From Endozoicomonas gorgoniicola (GTDB lineage Bacteria; Pseudomonadota; Gammaproteobacteria; Pseudomonadales; Endozoicomonadaceae), in NCBI RefSeq assembly GCF_025562715.2, contig NZ_JAPFCC010000001.1, forward strand, positions 3,614,501 through 3,678,500: a DNA stretch of 64,000 nt, in the 5' to 3' direction. The notes beneath the pieces were generated by a model. The model was not told the DNA's origin and searched no databases. It worked only from the letters and a program-made list of their open reading frames with translations. Shown here one piece after another: positions 8,731 to 17,625 of the stretch (positions within the stretch are counted from its first letter, which is position 1; each line of letters begins with the position of its first letter). The position numbers and the translations under genes were made by a program.

Positions 8731-9177
8731 TTATTCGCGCATGTGGATAAGCACATTACACTCCAAACGTTGCAAATCCATACTGAAACAATGGTGTTCG
8801 CCAATTAGCACACTGTGCCTGAGGATGGCATTGGTTGTATGCTCCTGTTGCGTCTCTGACAGAATATCCGATGCTGAAATCTCAAAATCAATTTTCTGAT
8901 CCCCGGCTATGGCAAAACACTTTCCATTTTGCCTTCTTATCATATGCAGCACCTTCGAATCAGACAGTTCTGGTCGCTCTTTTGCTGCACCGGCAATGAT
9001 GCACCCAAGGTCAACAACCAGAGTGCTGAACCCATTCCAGACTACTCTTCCCAGAACCCAGTTAGGCTCTCCCGCCCTTACCTGTATCCGTGTATTTTTA
9101 ACCGGCAGACTGCCAGCGTAGGCACTGGAAGGCAGAACGATATCAGTAACCCCTTTGATAATGACGACATTAAGCAC
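8731..9177 (-). CDS. chpC: CheW-like protein of the Pil-Chp pathway (ChpC-like)
   Basis: This is a 148-residue CheW-type coupling protein. It is the last gene of the pilG-H-I-J-chpA run and overlaps the chpA stop by eight bases. The start is GTG with an excellent AGGAG eight bases upstream, inside chpA. The fold shows in the order SLPVKNTRIQV, VLGRVVWNGFSTLVVDLG, then KCFAIAGDQKIDFEI, the pattern of ligand-mimic beta strands in CheW proteins, but conservation is low. In Pseudomonas a CheW homologue called ChpC sits in the same position after ChpA, which guides the name. It would link receptor and kinase at the cell pole. Confidence 0.7.
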   Translation of the reverse strand: MLNVVIIKGVTDIVLPSSAYAGSLPVKNTRIQVRAGEPNWVLGRVVWNGFSTLVVDLGCIIAGAAKERPELSDSKVLHMIRRQNGKCFAIAGDQKIDFEISASDILSETQQEHTTNAILRHSVLIGEHHCFSMDLQRLECNVLIHMRE

Positions 9178-12100
9178 AAGAAAGCTCCTGATCGGGTTTT
9201 ATTTTACCTAAAATGTCAAATAACTCCTGATCCCGGTAAGGTTTTCCCAGATAACCCTGAACCCCAATATCTTCAGCGGCATCCCTGTGCTTTTGACCGG
9301 TACGGCTTGTAATCATAATAATCCCGATACCTTCCCATTTTGGATCTTTGCGCAGATGCCGTGCCAGCTCAAAGCCGTTCATTCGGGGCATCTCAACATC
9401 AAGGAGCAAAACATCTGGCTGGAAATCGGGTATTTTTTCCAGTGCATCCATGCCATCCCTTGCACTGTCGACAATATAGCCCGCTTCTGAAAGTCGTTTA
9501 CTGGAGTACTTTCTCACTGTAATGGAATCATCAACAACAATGACCCGCAAAGGCTCTTTGTTATTATCCACTGATGTGTCAGGGATCAGGACTGTTTGTT
9601 CTCTCGTTAATTCTGATGTGTCAAGGACATAAGAAATCAGTCCATTGCGCAGAATGGCACTACCAGTAATGCCTTTAGTATCTCTTATCAGTTCAGGCAT
9701 CCGTGTGACCTGAATATCTTCACGACCGAGGGTTTCATCAGCAACAAGAATTGCCTTGTCGGCACCTGCCTGGACCATAATCACAGTCATCATTGCGGAC
9801 TGCCTGACACTGGCCTTACCAAACAACAAGTGTCCAAGGTCACAGATACGAAAGGTCTCTCCCTCCACTATCAGCTCACCAGACTCTGAAACAGACCGCG
9901 AGATTTCCTGTGCAGGCAACTGCATAATGCCATAAGTCAAATTAGATGGAATGCAGAAATTAACACCGCTAACACTGGCAATCACTGCGGAAATCGATGT
10001 GCTTACAAATGGAACAGTAATACTGAACGTTGTGCCTGCGCCTTTTTCAGAGGTTATAGAGAGCGTTCCGCCAAGCGTTTTGAGTTGTTCTGAGACAACA
10101 TTCAGACCAACCCCCCTGCCTGAAATTTTTGTCAGTGTTTCTGCAGTGCTGAAGCCGGGCTGCAAAATCAGATTGTATATCTCACTTTCACTAAGGGTTG
10201 ACGAGTTCTGGATCAACCCTTTTTGTAATGCGCTGTTTCTGACCGCCTCGGTATCAATGCCTCTGCCATCGTCAGACACGGACAGGGTCAGCTGTTCACC
10301 CGCCCTTTTGAGACTGATAGTAAGCGTCCCCTGTTCAGGTTTTCCCGCACTACGTCTTTCCTCCGTACTGGTCTCTATACCATGGTCAATTGCGTTTCTG
10401 ATCAGGTGGGACAATGCCGGTTTGATAGAGTCCATCAACGACCGTTCAACCGGCGCACTACCATTTTCAATGGAAAAACGAATGTCTTTTCCCAGTTCCA
10501 TCGCTGTTTTTTGCACCGTTCTTTTCAATCCTGGTGCGAACTCGTTCAGTGGTACAAGGTTTATTTCCCTGATGGTCTCACCGGCAACAGCTGTCGTATT
10601 CTGAATATTACTCAGGTTGTCTTTGGCAGACTGGAGAAACGAAAGCATCTGTTCCGACAGTTCAGAAAGGTCACCAATCGCCTCGTTCATAGAGACTGTT
10701 GTCTCATGAATACTGGAGTAACGATCCATTTCCAGCGGGTCAAAAGCCTGACTTTCTTCGGCATAACGGCTGGCTGCTATTTGTGACAGCATCTCCGTTT
10801 CCAGAAAACGGAGATGCCCGGTCAGTGTCCCTGTCGCATGCTCAAACTCCCTGTACAATGTATCCAGTCTGGCAATATCCCGGGACAGGGAACTTCCATT
10901 AAGAGTCGTTTCGCTGAGTTGTTCTGCAAGACTCGACAGCAGCTCGGTTTCAACTTTTATGGTTTGCTTTATGGTTACCGGTGGCTTTTCTTCCGCTTTT
11001 TTCGAGTTCGCTTTTTTCGAGTTCGCTTTTTTCGAGACTAGCTGTTGGACAGGCTCTACCGTTTGTTCTGAATCCCCGGTGCCTGTATCTGTTTCGGACT
11101 GGACGGTTTCAATGAGAACAGGAATCTCATCCGGGAAAATATCGGATCCCGTCACCAGCTCACGGAACTCAGACAGAGCATCATCGCTCTTAGCGTCGTC
11201 TGTTTCTGTGATGTCTGTTTCTGTGATGCCTGCTTCCGTATCAACATCATGGATAATTTTTTCAGCATCCGGCCTTTGCGTACCCAGAGACTCAACCAGA
11301 CCCGGAAGCGCAGGAGACGTTATATCCTGACATTGAACAGCGACTGTGGACAAAGTAACAGACAGCTCTGTCTGTACAGTTTTCAGCAGCTCCAGATCCG
11401 TTTCAGTCAGCGCCCTGCGACCATCGGCACAACGCTCATAATAATCCTCCAGTGCATGTGTTACCTCGCCAAGTTTTTCCAGGCCAGACATTCTTGCCCC
11501 GCCCTTCAACGTATGCAAAAGCCTCTGTAGATTTTCCAGGGTTACTGCGCTAACCGGCAGGGTAAGCCCGTTAATAACAAAGCCAGCCTCTTCAAGAATA
11601 TCTTCTGCTTCAGAAACAAAAATACCAAGCATCTCCGGGTCGATATGACTGTCGGGGGCTGTTTCATCAGCGGGCAAATCAATCGCGTCAGGAATGAGAG
11701 CGTCAGGCAAGATAGCGTCAGGAATGAACGAAGGATCATCGGTTTCGGCAGAAAGCCCCTCGTTATGTTGACTGTTCACCAATGCGATTAAATCAGAAGC
11801 GAGCATCCGTTCTGATTCCTGACTACTTTCAACGTCTGCTAGATCGTCAAGTTCATTGTCATCAAACAGTACCGTATTTTCTGTCGGCTGTTGCTCACTG
11901 TCTACAGCACTCTCTACAGCACTCTCTACAACACTCTCTACACCAGACAAAGGGGAGGAAAAGCTGTCAAACGAAATTTCTTCCAGATCCGGAGCTTCCT
12001 GCTGACTTATCACTTCAGCAACCTGCTCGCCCACTTCTTTAATTTTTTCAGCATCTACAGCAGCGGATTCTGCAATCTGATGGACACTTCGGCAAAGAAA

Positions 12101-14740
12101 ATCAATGCTTATGGATACGACGCTGGCAACCTTTTCGCTTTGCCACATTTCAGCGGCGATAAAACCTGCATTTGCAGCCAGCAGGCTTAATTCATGTTGC
12201 CCGGTCCTGTTCAGAAGTTCGGCAAGCTCAATAAGCTCAATGTTCAGATAGGGAATATTAATCTGTTCCGGAAGCTCCCTGATTCGGCCAGCTGTTAACA
12301 GCTTTTCTAACTCAGCACCGGCATCAGATATATAATCAATGATCTGAAGTAATTGATGGGATAAATCAGCCTCCTCCTGCAGTTCCTTTTCGTTAAGACA
12401 AAAATCATTTATGGCGAGTACCTGATCTTCTGTTATATCCGGGAATGCCCTGACACTCTGCTCAACCAGAGACAGTCCGGTCTGAACTTTATGCGCCTGA
12501 ATGTCGGTCATACCTATGGCACTGACAACATTATTCCTCACATAGTCGCCAATACATGCCGTCAGTTCTTTCAGTGGCTCAAATTCCACTAAACGGGAAA
12601 TGCCAGTGAGAGTATGAAGCATCTGCAGCAACTGGTCTTTTTCTACAGAATGAATCTGCTCGTGAATAAAGGGTTCTATTGATGACAGGGCTTCATTTTT
12701 AAAAGACTGAATCAGGCTTTCATCAATGTCATCACTTTCAACGTCACTGGTTGTGTCGTTTTCAGAACCCTCAACAGCCTTATTGTTCTCAGGTTCACCG
12801 TCGGCATTGTCGTAAGCCAGCGCCTCTTCAATGACAATAAGCTGCTTCTCCAGGTCAGCAGCAATACTTTTAATGGTGTCCGCTTCACTTCCTGAATCGG
12901 TTTGAGCTGCGTCTTTCCCGGCTTCCGCAATCTCCTGAATAGACTCAATTCCAGCTTTATCACTGGCACTGCTGAGTGTCAGAAATGACCACCTGAGTTC
13001 ATCGAGGTCAATCAATGACAGTCGGCTGCCTTTCGCCAGGATGAGATTTATTTTATCCAGCTCCTGCCACGCCTCAGTGACAAACCCTTCCGGAACAAAA
13101 CCAGACGCCAGAGCGGTGGTTGCCTGTTGCAGTACAGCCAGCCTTTGTTGAGTACCCTCTGCAAATTCCAGAGTGGGCTGTATGCTCTCGCCCATCTCAA
13201 TAAGCTCTACACCGTACGTCATGGCGGTAACCAGCTCAGCAATATACTCGATATAGAGCTTTTTTTTCTCCGGATGAGTTTCTGACTGTAAAAGCTCTGT
13301 CGTATTGACTGTCTGCACCGACAGTGCCGAAAAGTCGTCCATGCCCGCCAGTTTGAGAACATTTTCAATCTTATGCAGTTCTTTGGGAATGTCAGACAGG
13401 TAGAGCGGGTCGTAATCATTGATCACGTAGTCTGTGAAGGCGGCCTGAATATCAACAAGATGTTTTGAAGTCTCAATAAGAAGAGGATAAACAGAAGGGT
13501 CAAGCCTGTGCTTTCCTTTGACAGCCGATTCATTTTCAGTGATTAACGTTTCCAGAAAAGCGGAACACTCTACCAGAGGACAGGCTGTCTTTTTCAGTGC
13601 CTCAAAAGCCTCATCACCGCTGACTTCCGTCAGCATTGTACATACTGGCTCAAGCTCCGGCAGACTGATATTGTAACTGGCCGCCGTCAACAAAACATTC
13701 GACAGGCTGGCGGCTATTGACTGAACCTGTTCATACTGTGCCGAACCAGAGAAAACGATCTGGTTAATCTCAATGCCCGCTTCATCAATCTGCTCTTTCA
13801 GCACCCTGACAAACGCCGCCTGGGTATTACGATCAATAAGCGGCTTATTCTCTGCATTGTGCCATCTGCAGGTTCCTTCCCCGACATAAGGCAGGTATTG
13901 TTCCTGAGGCACTTCATTGCCTGCAAGGCACTGGAAAAGAATATGCCATGACAACTCTTCCTGCGCATCAGTAAAGAGTGAATCACCTCCGGTTGTTGCC
14001 GCCAGATTCAATTCTTTGGCGATCATTCTGGCAAGCAATAACCATTTCGGATATTCGTGAAGAGGCTTTTCAGTTAAGGCCAGAAACGGGAATTCAGACA
14101 GCTTCCAGAATAATTCCTGCCCTGACTGGCTGGTGATGTTCTGAATATACTTCAGGCATTTTTCTATCTTTTGAAAATCACTGCGCTGCAGCTGCTGTCC
14201 GGAAGACATTTTTGCCATGACTCTGGCGATGAAATGCTTGATTTTGGCCAGGTTCTGGCCGAGGTCACTGTTTGAACGGGCAACCTCTTTTTTCTGTTCA
14301 TTCTCCTGTACGTCAAAAGGAGTGTCGGGAAGAGAAAGCAGGCTTCTGTCAATAACCGAAAGGCTTTCAATAGTCGCCATTAATTCGCTTTGTAACACGT
14401 ATAACGCGACATCATTATTCTCGTTATGCTCCATCAGCCTCTCAATGTACATTGGAAGCTGTATCACGGCCTGGGTTAAAACCAGTAAAGGCGCAGAATC
14501 CATTTTGTTTTGTTCATGGCTGCTCAGGTACCTGGCAACGGCTGAAGCTGACACCACGCAGTTATAAAACTGATCCAGCCCGGCAAACCCCAGAGCGCCT
14601 GCAATCTGGTCTAAATCCCTGAAAATCAGGTTCATGCCTTCGGCACTGGGGGATTCTGCATACTCTTTCAGATAAGGCTGTAAAGCGCGCAGTGATGCAT
14701 TGACCTGCTCGCAGATTATGCGGCTTCCATATAAATCCAT
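9170..14740 (-). CDS. chpA: ChpA/PilL, hybrid histidine kinase of the pilus chemosensory system
   Basis: This is a 1856-residue CheA-type kinase controlling twitching. A long N-terminal half carries Hpt-like helical regions. One near residue 708 has HTLTGISR, a degenerate phosphotransfer motif; one near residue 1077 has the intact HTLKGGARMSG. The kinase core has N-box HLIRNAIDHGIE (about residue 1450), DDGRGID and GRGVGL. A CheW-like domain follows, and the C-terminal receiver has its phospho-Asp in LLLDVEMPRMNG (about residue 1778) and lysine in GKPY. Pseudomonas ChpA is about 2470 residues, so this one is several Hpt modules shorter. Two coding stretches are tandem repeats: NSKKA (x3) near residue 1243 and VESA-type near residue 940. 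It starts directly after the pilJ stop. Confidence 0.95.
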   Translation of the reverse strand: MDLYGSRIICEQVNASLRALQPYLKEYAESPSAEGMNLIFRDLDQIAGALGFAGLDQFYNCVVSASAVARYLSSHEQNKMDSAPLLVLTQAVIQLPMYIERLMEHNENNDVALYVLQSELMATIESLSVIDRSLLSLPDTPFDVQENEQKKEVARSNSDLGQNLAKIKHFIARVMAKMSSGQQLQRSDFQKIEKCLKYIQNITSQSGQELFWKLSEFPFLALTEKPLHEYPKWLLLARMIAKELNLAATTGGDSLFTDAQEELSWHILFQCLAGNEVPQEQYLPYVGEGTCRWHNAENKPLIDRNTQAAFVRVLKEQIDEAGIEINQIVFSGSAQYEQVQSIAASLSNVLLTAASYNISLPELEPVCTMLTEVSGDEAFEALKKTACPLVECSAFLETLITENESAVKGKHRLDPSVYPLLIETSKHLVDIQAAFTDYVINDYDPLYLSDIPKELHKIENVLKLAGMDDFSALSVQTVNTTELLQSETHPEKKKLYIEYIAELVTAMTYGVELIEMGESIQPTLEFAEGTQQRLAVLQQATTALASGFVPEGFVTEAWQELDKINLILAKGSRLSLIDLDELRWSFLTLSSASDKAGIESIQEIAEAGKDAAQTDSGSEADTIKSIAADLEKQLIVIEEALAYDNADGEPENNKAVEGSENDTTSDVESDDIDESLIQSFKNEALSSIEPFIHEQIHSVEKDQLLQMLHTLTGISRLVEFEPLKELTACIGDYVRNNVVSAIGMTDIQAHKVQTGLSLVEQSVRAFPDITEDQVLAINDFCLNEKELQEEADLSHQLLQIIDYISDAGAELEKLLTAGRIRELPEQINIPYLNIELIELAELLNRTGQHELSLLAANAGFIAAEMWQSEKVASVVSISIDFLCRSVHQIAESAAVDAEKIKEVGEQVAEVISQQEAPDLEEISFDSFSSPLSGVESVVESAVESAVDSEQQPTENTVLFDDNELDDLADVESSQESERMLASDLIALVNSQHNEGLSAETDDPSFIPDAILPDALIPDAIDLPADETAPDSHIDPEMLGIFVSEAEDILEEAGFVINGLTLPVSAVTLENLQRLLHTLKGGARMSGLEKLGEVTHALEDYYERCADGRRALTETDLELLKTVQTELSVTLSTVAVQCQDITSPALPGLVESLGTQRPDAEKIIHDVDTEAGITETDITETDDAKSDDALSEFRELVTGSDIFPDEIPVLIETVQSETDTGTGDSEQTVEPVQQLVSKKANSKKANSKKAEEKPPVTIKQTIKVETELLSSLAEQLSETTLNGSSLSRDIARLDTLYREFEHATGTLTGHLRFLETEMLSQIAASRYAEESQAFDPLEMDRYSSIHETTVSMNEAIGDLSELSEQMLSFLQSAKDNLSNIQNTTAVAGETIREINLVPLNEFAPGLKRTVQKTAMELGKDIRFSIENGSAPVERSLMDSIKPALSHLIRNAIDHGIETSTEERRSAGKPEQGTLTISLKRAGEQLTLSVSDDGRGIDTEAVRNSALQKGLIQNSSTLSESEIYNLILQPGFSTAETLTKISGRGVGLNVVSEQLKTLGGTLSITSEKGAGTTFSITVPFVSTSISAVIASVSGVNFCIPSNLTYGIMQLPAQEISRSVSESGELIVEGETFRICDLGHLLFGKASVRQSAMMTVIMVQAGADKAILVADETLGREDIQVTRMPELIRDTKGITGSAILRNGLISYVLDTSELTREQTVLIPDTSVDNNKEPLRVIVVDDSITVRKYSSKRLSEAGYIVDSARDGMDALEKIPDFQPDVLLLDVEMPRMNGFELARHLRKDPKWEGIGIIMITSRTGQKHRDAAEDIGVQGYLGKPYRDQELFDILGKIKPDQELSCA
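10995..11039. repeat. 15-base tandem repeat (x3) inside chpA
   Basis: Three adjacent copies of GCTTTTTTCGAGTTC (the last slightly changed) encode a repeated Asn-Ser-Lys-Lys-Ala linker in ChpA between the last Hpt region and the kinase core. The unit is a multiple of three, so copy-number change would keep the frame. Confidence 0.9.
11894..11941. repeat. 12-base tandem repeat (x4) inside chpA
   Basis: Four adjacent copies of about AGCACTCTCTAC encode a Val-Glu-Ser-Ala-type acidic linker in ChpA. Copies two and three are identical and the outer two differ at one to four positions. The unit length keeps the reading frame. Confidence 0.85.
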
Positions 14741-16033
14741 TTATAAAGCAACCTCACTACTGTCAGGAGTTAAATGGTTTGACACCTGATCATCGGCTCT
14801 GACCTTGAAGCCCGCGATTGAAGTACGCATATCCCGCGACATGTTGTTCAGGCCCAGAACATTGGCCGCATTATCCTTGCTCTTCTCAACGTTGGCTTCT
14901 GTTGCCCGGTTGGCATCTTCTATCAGGGACTTGATTGACCGGGTCAGGGTTTCCTGCTCTATCACTTCATCGGTGATGGTCTGGGTAAGCGATTCCTGAG
15001 CATTGATGTTTTTCTGAATATCCGACAATGAACGGGCAGTAGCGTCAATCTGTCCGGCTCCTGTCACCACTTTATCGGTCGCCTGCTCCATGGATGTGAC
15101 AGCCTGATGAGCGTCCTGCTGAATGGTTTTTACCAGTATGTCTATTTTTTTGGTCGATGCCGTGCAGCGTTCTGCCAGTCGCTGGATTTCATTGGCAACA
15201 ATAGAAAAACCAACACCGGCATCACCCGCTATCGATGCCTGAACCGACGCATTGAGAGAGAGAATATTGGTCTGTTCAGCAATGTCATTGATAATTTCAC
15301 CAATATCAGCAATCTGCTGACCACTCTCGCCCAGTCGTTTTACCCGCTTACTGGTCGTCTGTATCTGCTGTCTTATCTCGTTCATCATGGCAATCGAGGC
15401 TATCGCCTCTTTGTTACCTTTGTGGGCAGACTCAACAGAGCTGACAGCAAGACTACCGGTCGACTGCGCCGCTTTTGATATTTTCTGAGACCGGTTTTCC
15501 AGGTCCTCGGCCTGAGTGTAAATGGTGCTCATATCCTGTTGTTGCGCCTCAGCTTCGCTGGCCACCTGCAGAATGCCTTCTTTCACTGTTTTTGCGGTCA
15601 GGTCAACGTTTTGGGCAGAACTGTCAATGCTCTGCACCAGCCTCTGCAAGTTTTCAATTGCGTAATTGATAGAGTCAGCAATCGCTGTGGTAAACCCGGC
15701 GTTTACGTCGGCGCGGGTAGTCAGATCACCTTCTGACACCCGCTGAAGTTCATTCAACAGCTGAATCAGTGCGTTCTGGTTTTTCTGGTCTTCCAGGGCT
15801 ATTTCATTCATGCGATTTTTCTGTGCTATTTTTTCTTCGCCACTGAGAAAAAAAACCAGAAAAAAACCCAACGCTGATAACCCGAAAACAAGAATCTCGC
15901 GGCTATCAGGCACTACCCCGACCGTAATACTCTGGTACGCGATTAGCCCACCCCAGACTGTCGGACACAGGAACGCAATCACCATTAGCACCGACAAGTT
16001 TGACTTGTAAGTATTTTTTTTCGCATTATCCAT
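14741..16033 (-). CDS. pilJ: PilJ-like methyl-accepting receptor lacking a periplasmic sensor domain
   Basis: This is a 430-residue receptor of the Pil-Chp pathway. I chose the ATG at 16033, which has AGGGG eight bases upstream, rather than a TTG at 16051. Two hydrophobic spans (about residues 14-35 and 47-64) are separated by only about ten residues, then comes a HAMP-like segment (VSEGDLTTRAD). The signalling hairpin tip holds EQTNILSLNASVQASIAGDAGVGFS-type sequence followed by VANEIQRLAERC, the PilJ signature. Pseudomonas PilJ is 682 residues with a large periplasmic sensing region that is missing here. Neighbours (pilI before, chpA after, eight-base overlap with pilI) make the identity firm. 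Confidence 0.9.
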   Translation of the reverse strand: MDNAKKNTYKSNLSVLMVIAFLCPTVWGGLIAYQSITVGVVPDSREILVFGLSALGFFLVFFLSGEEKIAQKNRMNEIALEDQKNQNALIQLLNELQRVSEGDLTTRADVNAGFTTAIADSINYAIENLQRLVQSIDSSAQNVDLTAKTVKEGILQVASEAEAQQQDMSTIYTQAEDLENRSQKISKAAQSTGSLAVSSVESAHKGNKEAIASIAMMNEIRQQIQTTSKRVKRLGESGQQIADIGEIINDIAEQTNILSLNASVQASIAGDAGVGFSIVANEIQRLAERCTASTKKIDILVKTIQQDAHQAVTSMEQATDKVVTGAGQIDATARSLSDIQKNINAQESLTQTITDEVIEQETLTRSIKSLIEDANRATEANVEKSKDNAANVLGLNNMSRDMRTSIAGFKVRADDQVSNHLTPDSSEVAL

Positions 16034-16538
16034 TTTGATGCCCCTGAACAAGTCTCAATAAATGATCAAGATCGATCATGTGAAATTTATCGAATTCGTA
16101 TTCATAGAAAGGGAGCTGGGAGATCAGTACATTAGCACTGTCACAACGAGTCGGATCGGAAAGTGCCAGCTGGCGTACCGCTGTCGCCTTGTCAGCAAGC
16201 AGGGCAATGTCGTATGTTTTGGAGTAAACAATGACGCCCCTGTCCTGTGTTCGTGCTTCAGAAAAAAGCCTGTGCAGGGAAATCACAACATAGCCTTTTC
16301 CGCCAATATTGGTCATACCAAGAACATGCTCCCGGGCATTGGGTAGTCTGGCGATTGCGACATCAGCCGGACAAACACCTGAGATGGAGCCTGAAGGAAT
16401 CACGAAACGGCTGTTGCCAACATAAACCGGAAGCACCTCCACAACGTTCTCAGGGTCATTGCTGACCCTGTCATTCATTGTCAGATACGAACGGACATCT
16501 TCATCCTGCTCATGTATGAAATCCCAGAATGCCTTCAT
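16026..16538 (-). CDS. pilI: PilI, CheW-like coupling protein
   Basis: This is a 170-residue CheW-domain adaptor that should connect PilJ to ChpA. The coupling-protein fold is visible in VLPVYVGNSRFVIPSGSI, then ANAREHVLGMTNIGGKGYVVISLHRLF with the conserved glycine, and YDIALLADKATAVRQL. Its ATG overlaps the pilH stop in an ATGA, and its TAA overlaps the start of pilJ by eight bases, so translation is coupled along the operon. Length is close to PilI of Pseudomonas (178). Sure from both sequence and position. Confidence 0.88.
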   Translation of the reverse strand: MKAFWDFIHEQDEDVRSYLTMNDRVSNDPENVVEVLPVYVGNSRFVIPSGSISGVCPADVAIARLPNAREHVLGMTNIGGKGYVVISLHRLFSEARTQDRGVIVYSKTYDIALLADKATAVRQLALSDPTRCDSANVLISQLPFYEYEFDKFHMIDLDHLLRLVQGHQNG

Positions 16539-16912
16539 GCCTGCTCCAGTTTCCCGGCAACTTTTTCCAGCTCTACCTTCAACTCTTTATCATTAACCGG
16601 CTTGGCGAGATAACCTGATGCTCCCTGGCGAAGCCCCCACTCCCTGTCTACCGGGCTGTTTTTTGAAGTGATGTAAATAACAGGAATATCCTTGAGTGAC
16701 TTTTCCTGACGCATATTTCTTACACACTGATAGCCGTTCATTTCCGGCATCAATACATCCATCAGAACAACATCAGGTAATAGTTTCCGGCTCTTGATCA
16801 GGCCTTCGGACCCATCGGCTGCTTCAAAAATAACCCTGTAATCCAGCTTTTTAAGCTTGTTTTTCAGAGCCAGCCTTTCAGTGGTGCTATCTTCTACGAT
16901 TCCAATTCTCAT
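16535..16912 (-). CDS. pilH: PilH, single-domain response regulator
   Basis: This is a 125-residue CheY-like receiver with no output domain. The acidic pocket is VED near residue 8, phospho-Asp is D52 in VLMDVLMPEMNG, and the switch lysine is K104 in LAKPV. In Pseudomonas PilH is one of two receivers phosphorylated by ChpA and promotes retraction or acts as a phosphate sink. The gene lies 13 bases after pilG and overlaps pilI by four. Its ribosome-binding site is weak, consistent with translational coupling. Sure. Confidence 0.92.
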   Translation of the reverse strand: MRIGIVEDSTTERLALKNKLKKLDYRVIFEAADGSEGLIKSRKLLPDVVLMDVLMPEMNGYQCVRNMRQEKSLKDIPVIYITSKNSPVDREWGLRQGASGYLAKPVNDKELKVELEKVAGKLEQA

Positions 16913-16925
16913 TTTCGTTTCTTAT

Positions 16926-17300
16926 TTACTGGCAATATTTGTTAATGGCAGTTAAAAGGTCATCTTTGGAGAAAGGCTTGGCAATATGGGCACAGGATCC
17001 AACGATTCGCCCTTTTGCCCGATCAAAAATCCCATCTTTTGAAGAAAGCATGATGACCGGTATCTCTTTGTACTGTTCGTTATGTTTAATCAGTGAGCAG
17101 GTCTGGTAACCGTCAAGACGCGGCATCATAATGTCTACAAACACAATGCTGGGCGTGTTATCACGAAATTTAGACAGCGCATCAAATCCATCCGCCGCCG
17201 TTTTCACGGTATAGCCTTCCCTGGTAAGAATCGTTTCCGCTGACCGCCTTATCGTATTACTGTCGTCTATAACGAGAACAACAACATCCTCATGTTCCAT
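16926..17300 (-). CDS. pilG: PilG, single-domain response regulator
   Basis: This is a 124-residue CheY-like receiver, first gene of the Pil-Chp operon. I start it at the ATG at 17300, which has AGGGGG eight bases upstream and gives the usual length. A farther upstream start at 17360 would add 20 unconserved residues. Phospho-Asp is D56 in IVFVDIMMPRLDGYQTC and the lysine is K108 in AKPFSKDDL. The stretches DDSNTIRRSAET and KGRIVGS are diagnostic of PilG rather than PilH. In Pseudomonas it acts on PilB and FimX-dependent pilus extension. Sure. Confidence 0.95.
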   Translation of the reverse strand: MEHEDVVVLVIDDSNTIRRSAETILTREGYTVKTAADGFDALSKFRDNTPSIVFVDIMMPRLDGYQTCSLIKHNEQYKEIPVIMLSSKDGIFDRAKGRIVGSCAHIAKPFSKDDLLTAINKYCQ

Positions 17301-17372
17301 CAATGAAACCCCCTGACTTTTGGCTGCATAATAATCTGAAACACTTGAGACAAATAACAAAAGACTGATTCA

Positions 17373-17387
17373 GCGCACGTTTGGCGC
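17373..17387. promoter_or_regulatory. Shared upstream element, copy 1 (pilG)
   Basis: GCGCACGTTTGGCGC lies 73 bases before the pilG start. The same core GCACGTTTG with matching flanks recurs before pilC (22575) and pilM (28229). It is a candidate regulator-binding site; no known factor is assigned. Confidence 0.4.
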
Positions 17388-17412
17388 ACTGACACACTTT
17401 TTTTACCCTCTG

Positions 17413-17464
17413 TTTTCGCTGATACTTTTCGCTGATACTCTTCGCTGACACTTTTCGCTGACAC
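17413..17464. repeat. 13-base tandem repeat (x4)
   Basis: Four end-to-end copies of TTTTCGCTGATAC with variation at two positions (TCTTCGCTGACAC, TTTTCGCTGACAC) fill the pilG-pilB spacer. The unit is not a multiple of three and there is no spacer between copies, so this is a minisatellite, not a CRISPR array. Confidence 0.92.
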
Positions 17465-17625
17465 TATGGGCTCAAATCCACCCTGCCGGTTAAAAAACCA
17501 AAGTCGTACACCTCTCCGCTGTTACATTTGTCACCCTCAGGAACAATTCAAAGTCATTAAATCGAAAGGTTTGCGAATGAGCTGATACATTCGTTATCAC
17601 TCAAAACCGTTGCAGTTAACTCACT

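Larger units (their letters stand above)
17301..17625. other. Divergent promoter region between pilG and pilB
   Basis: These 325 bases separate leftward pilG and rightward pilB. They hold the shared element at 17373-17387 and a 13-base tandem repeat at 17413-17464. No further gene is seen. Promoters for both operons must lie here, but I cannot assign -35/-10 boxes with confidence. Confidence 0.6.

Noticed and set aside
16034..16051. TTG start giving PilJ six extra residues
   Set aside because: The ATG at 16033 has a good AGGGG ribosome-binding site and gives the usual short overlap with pilI.
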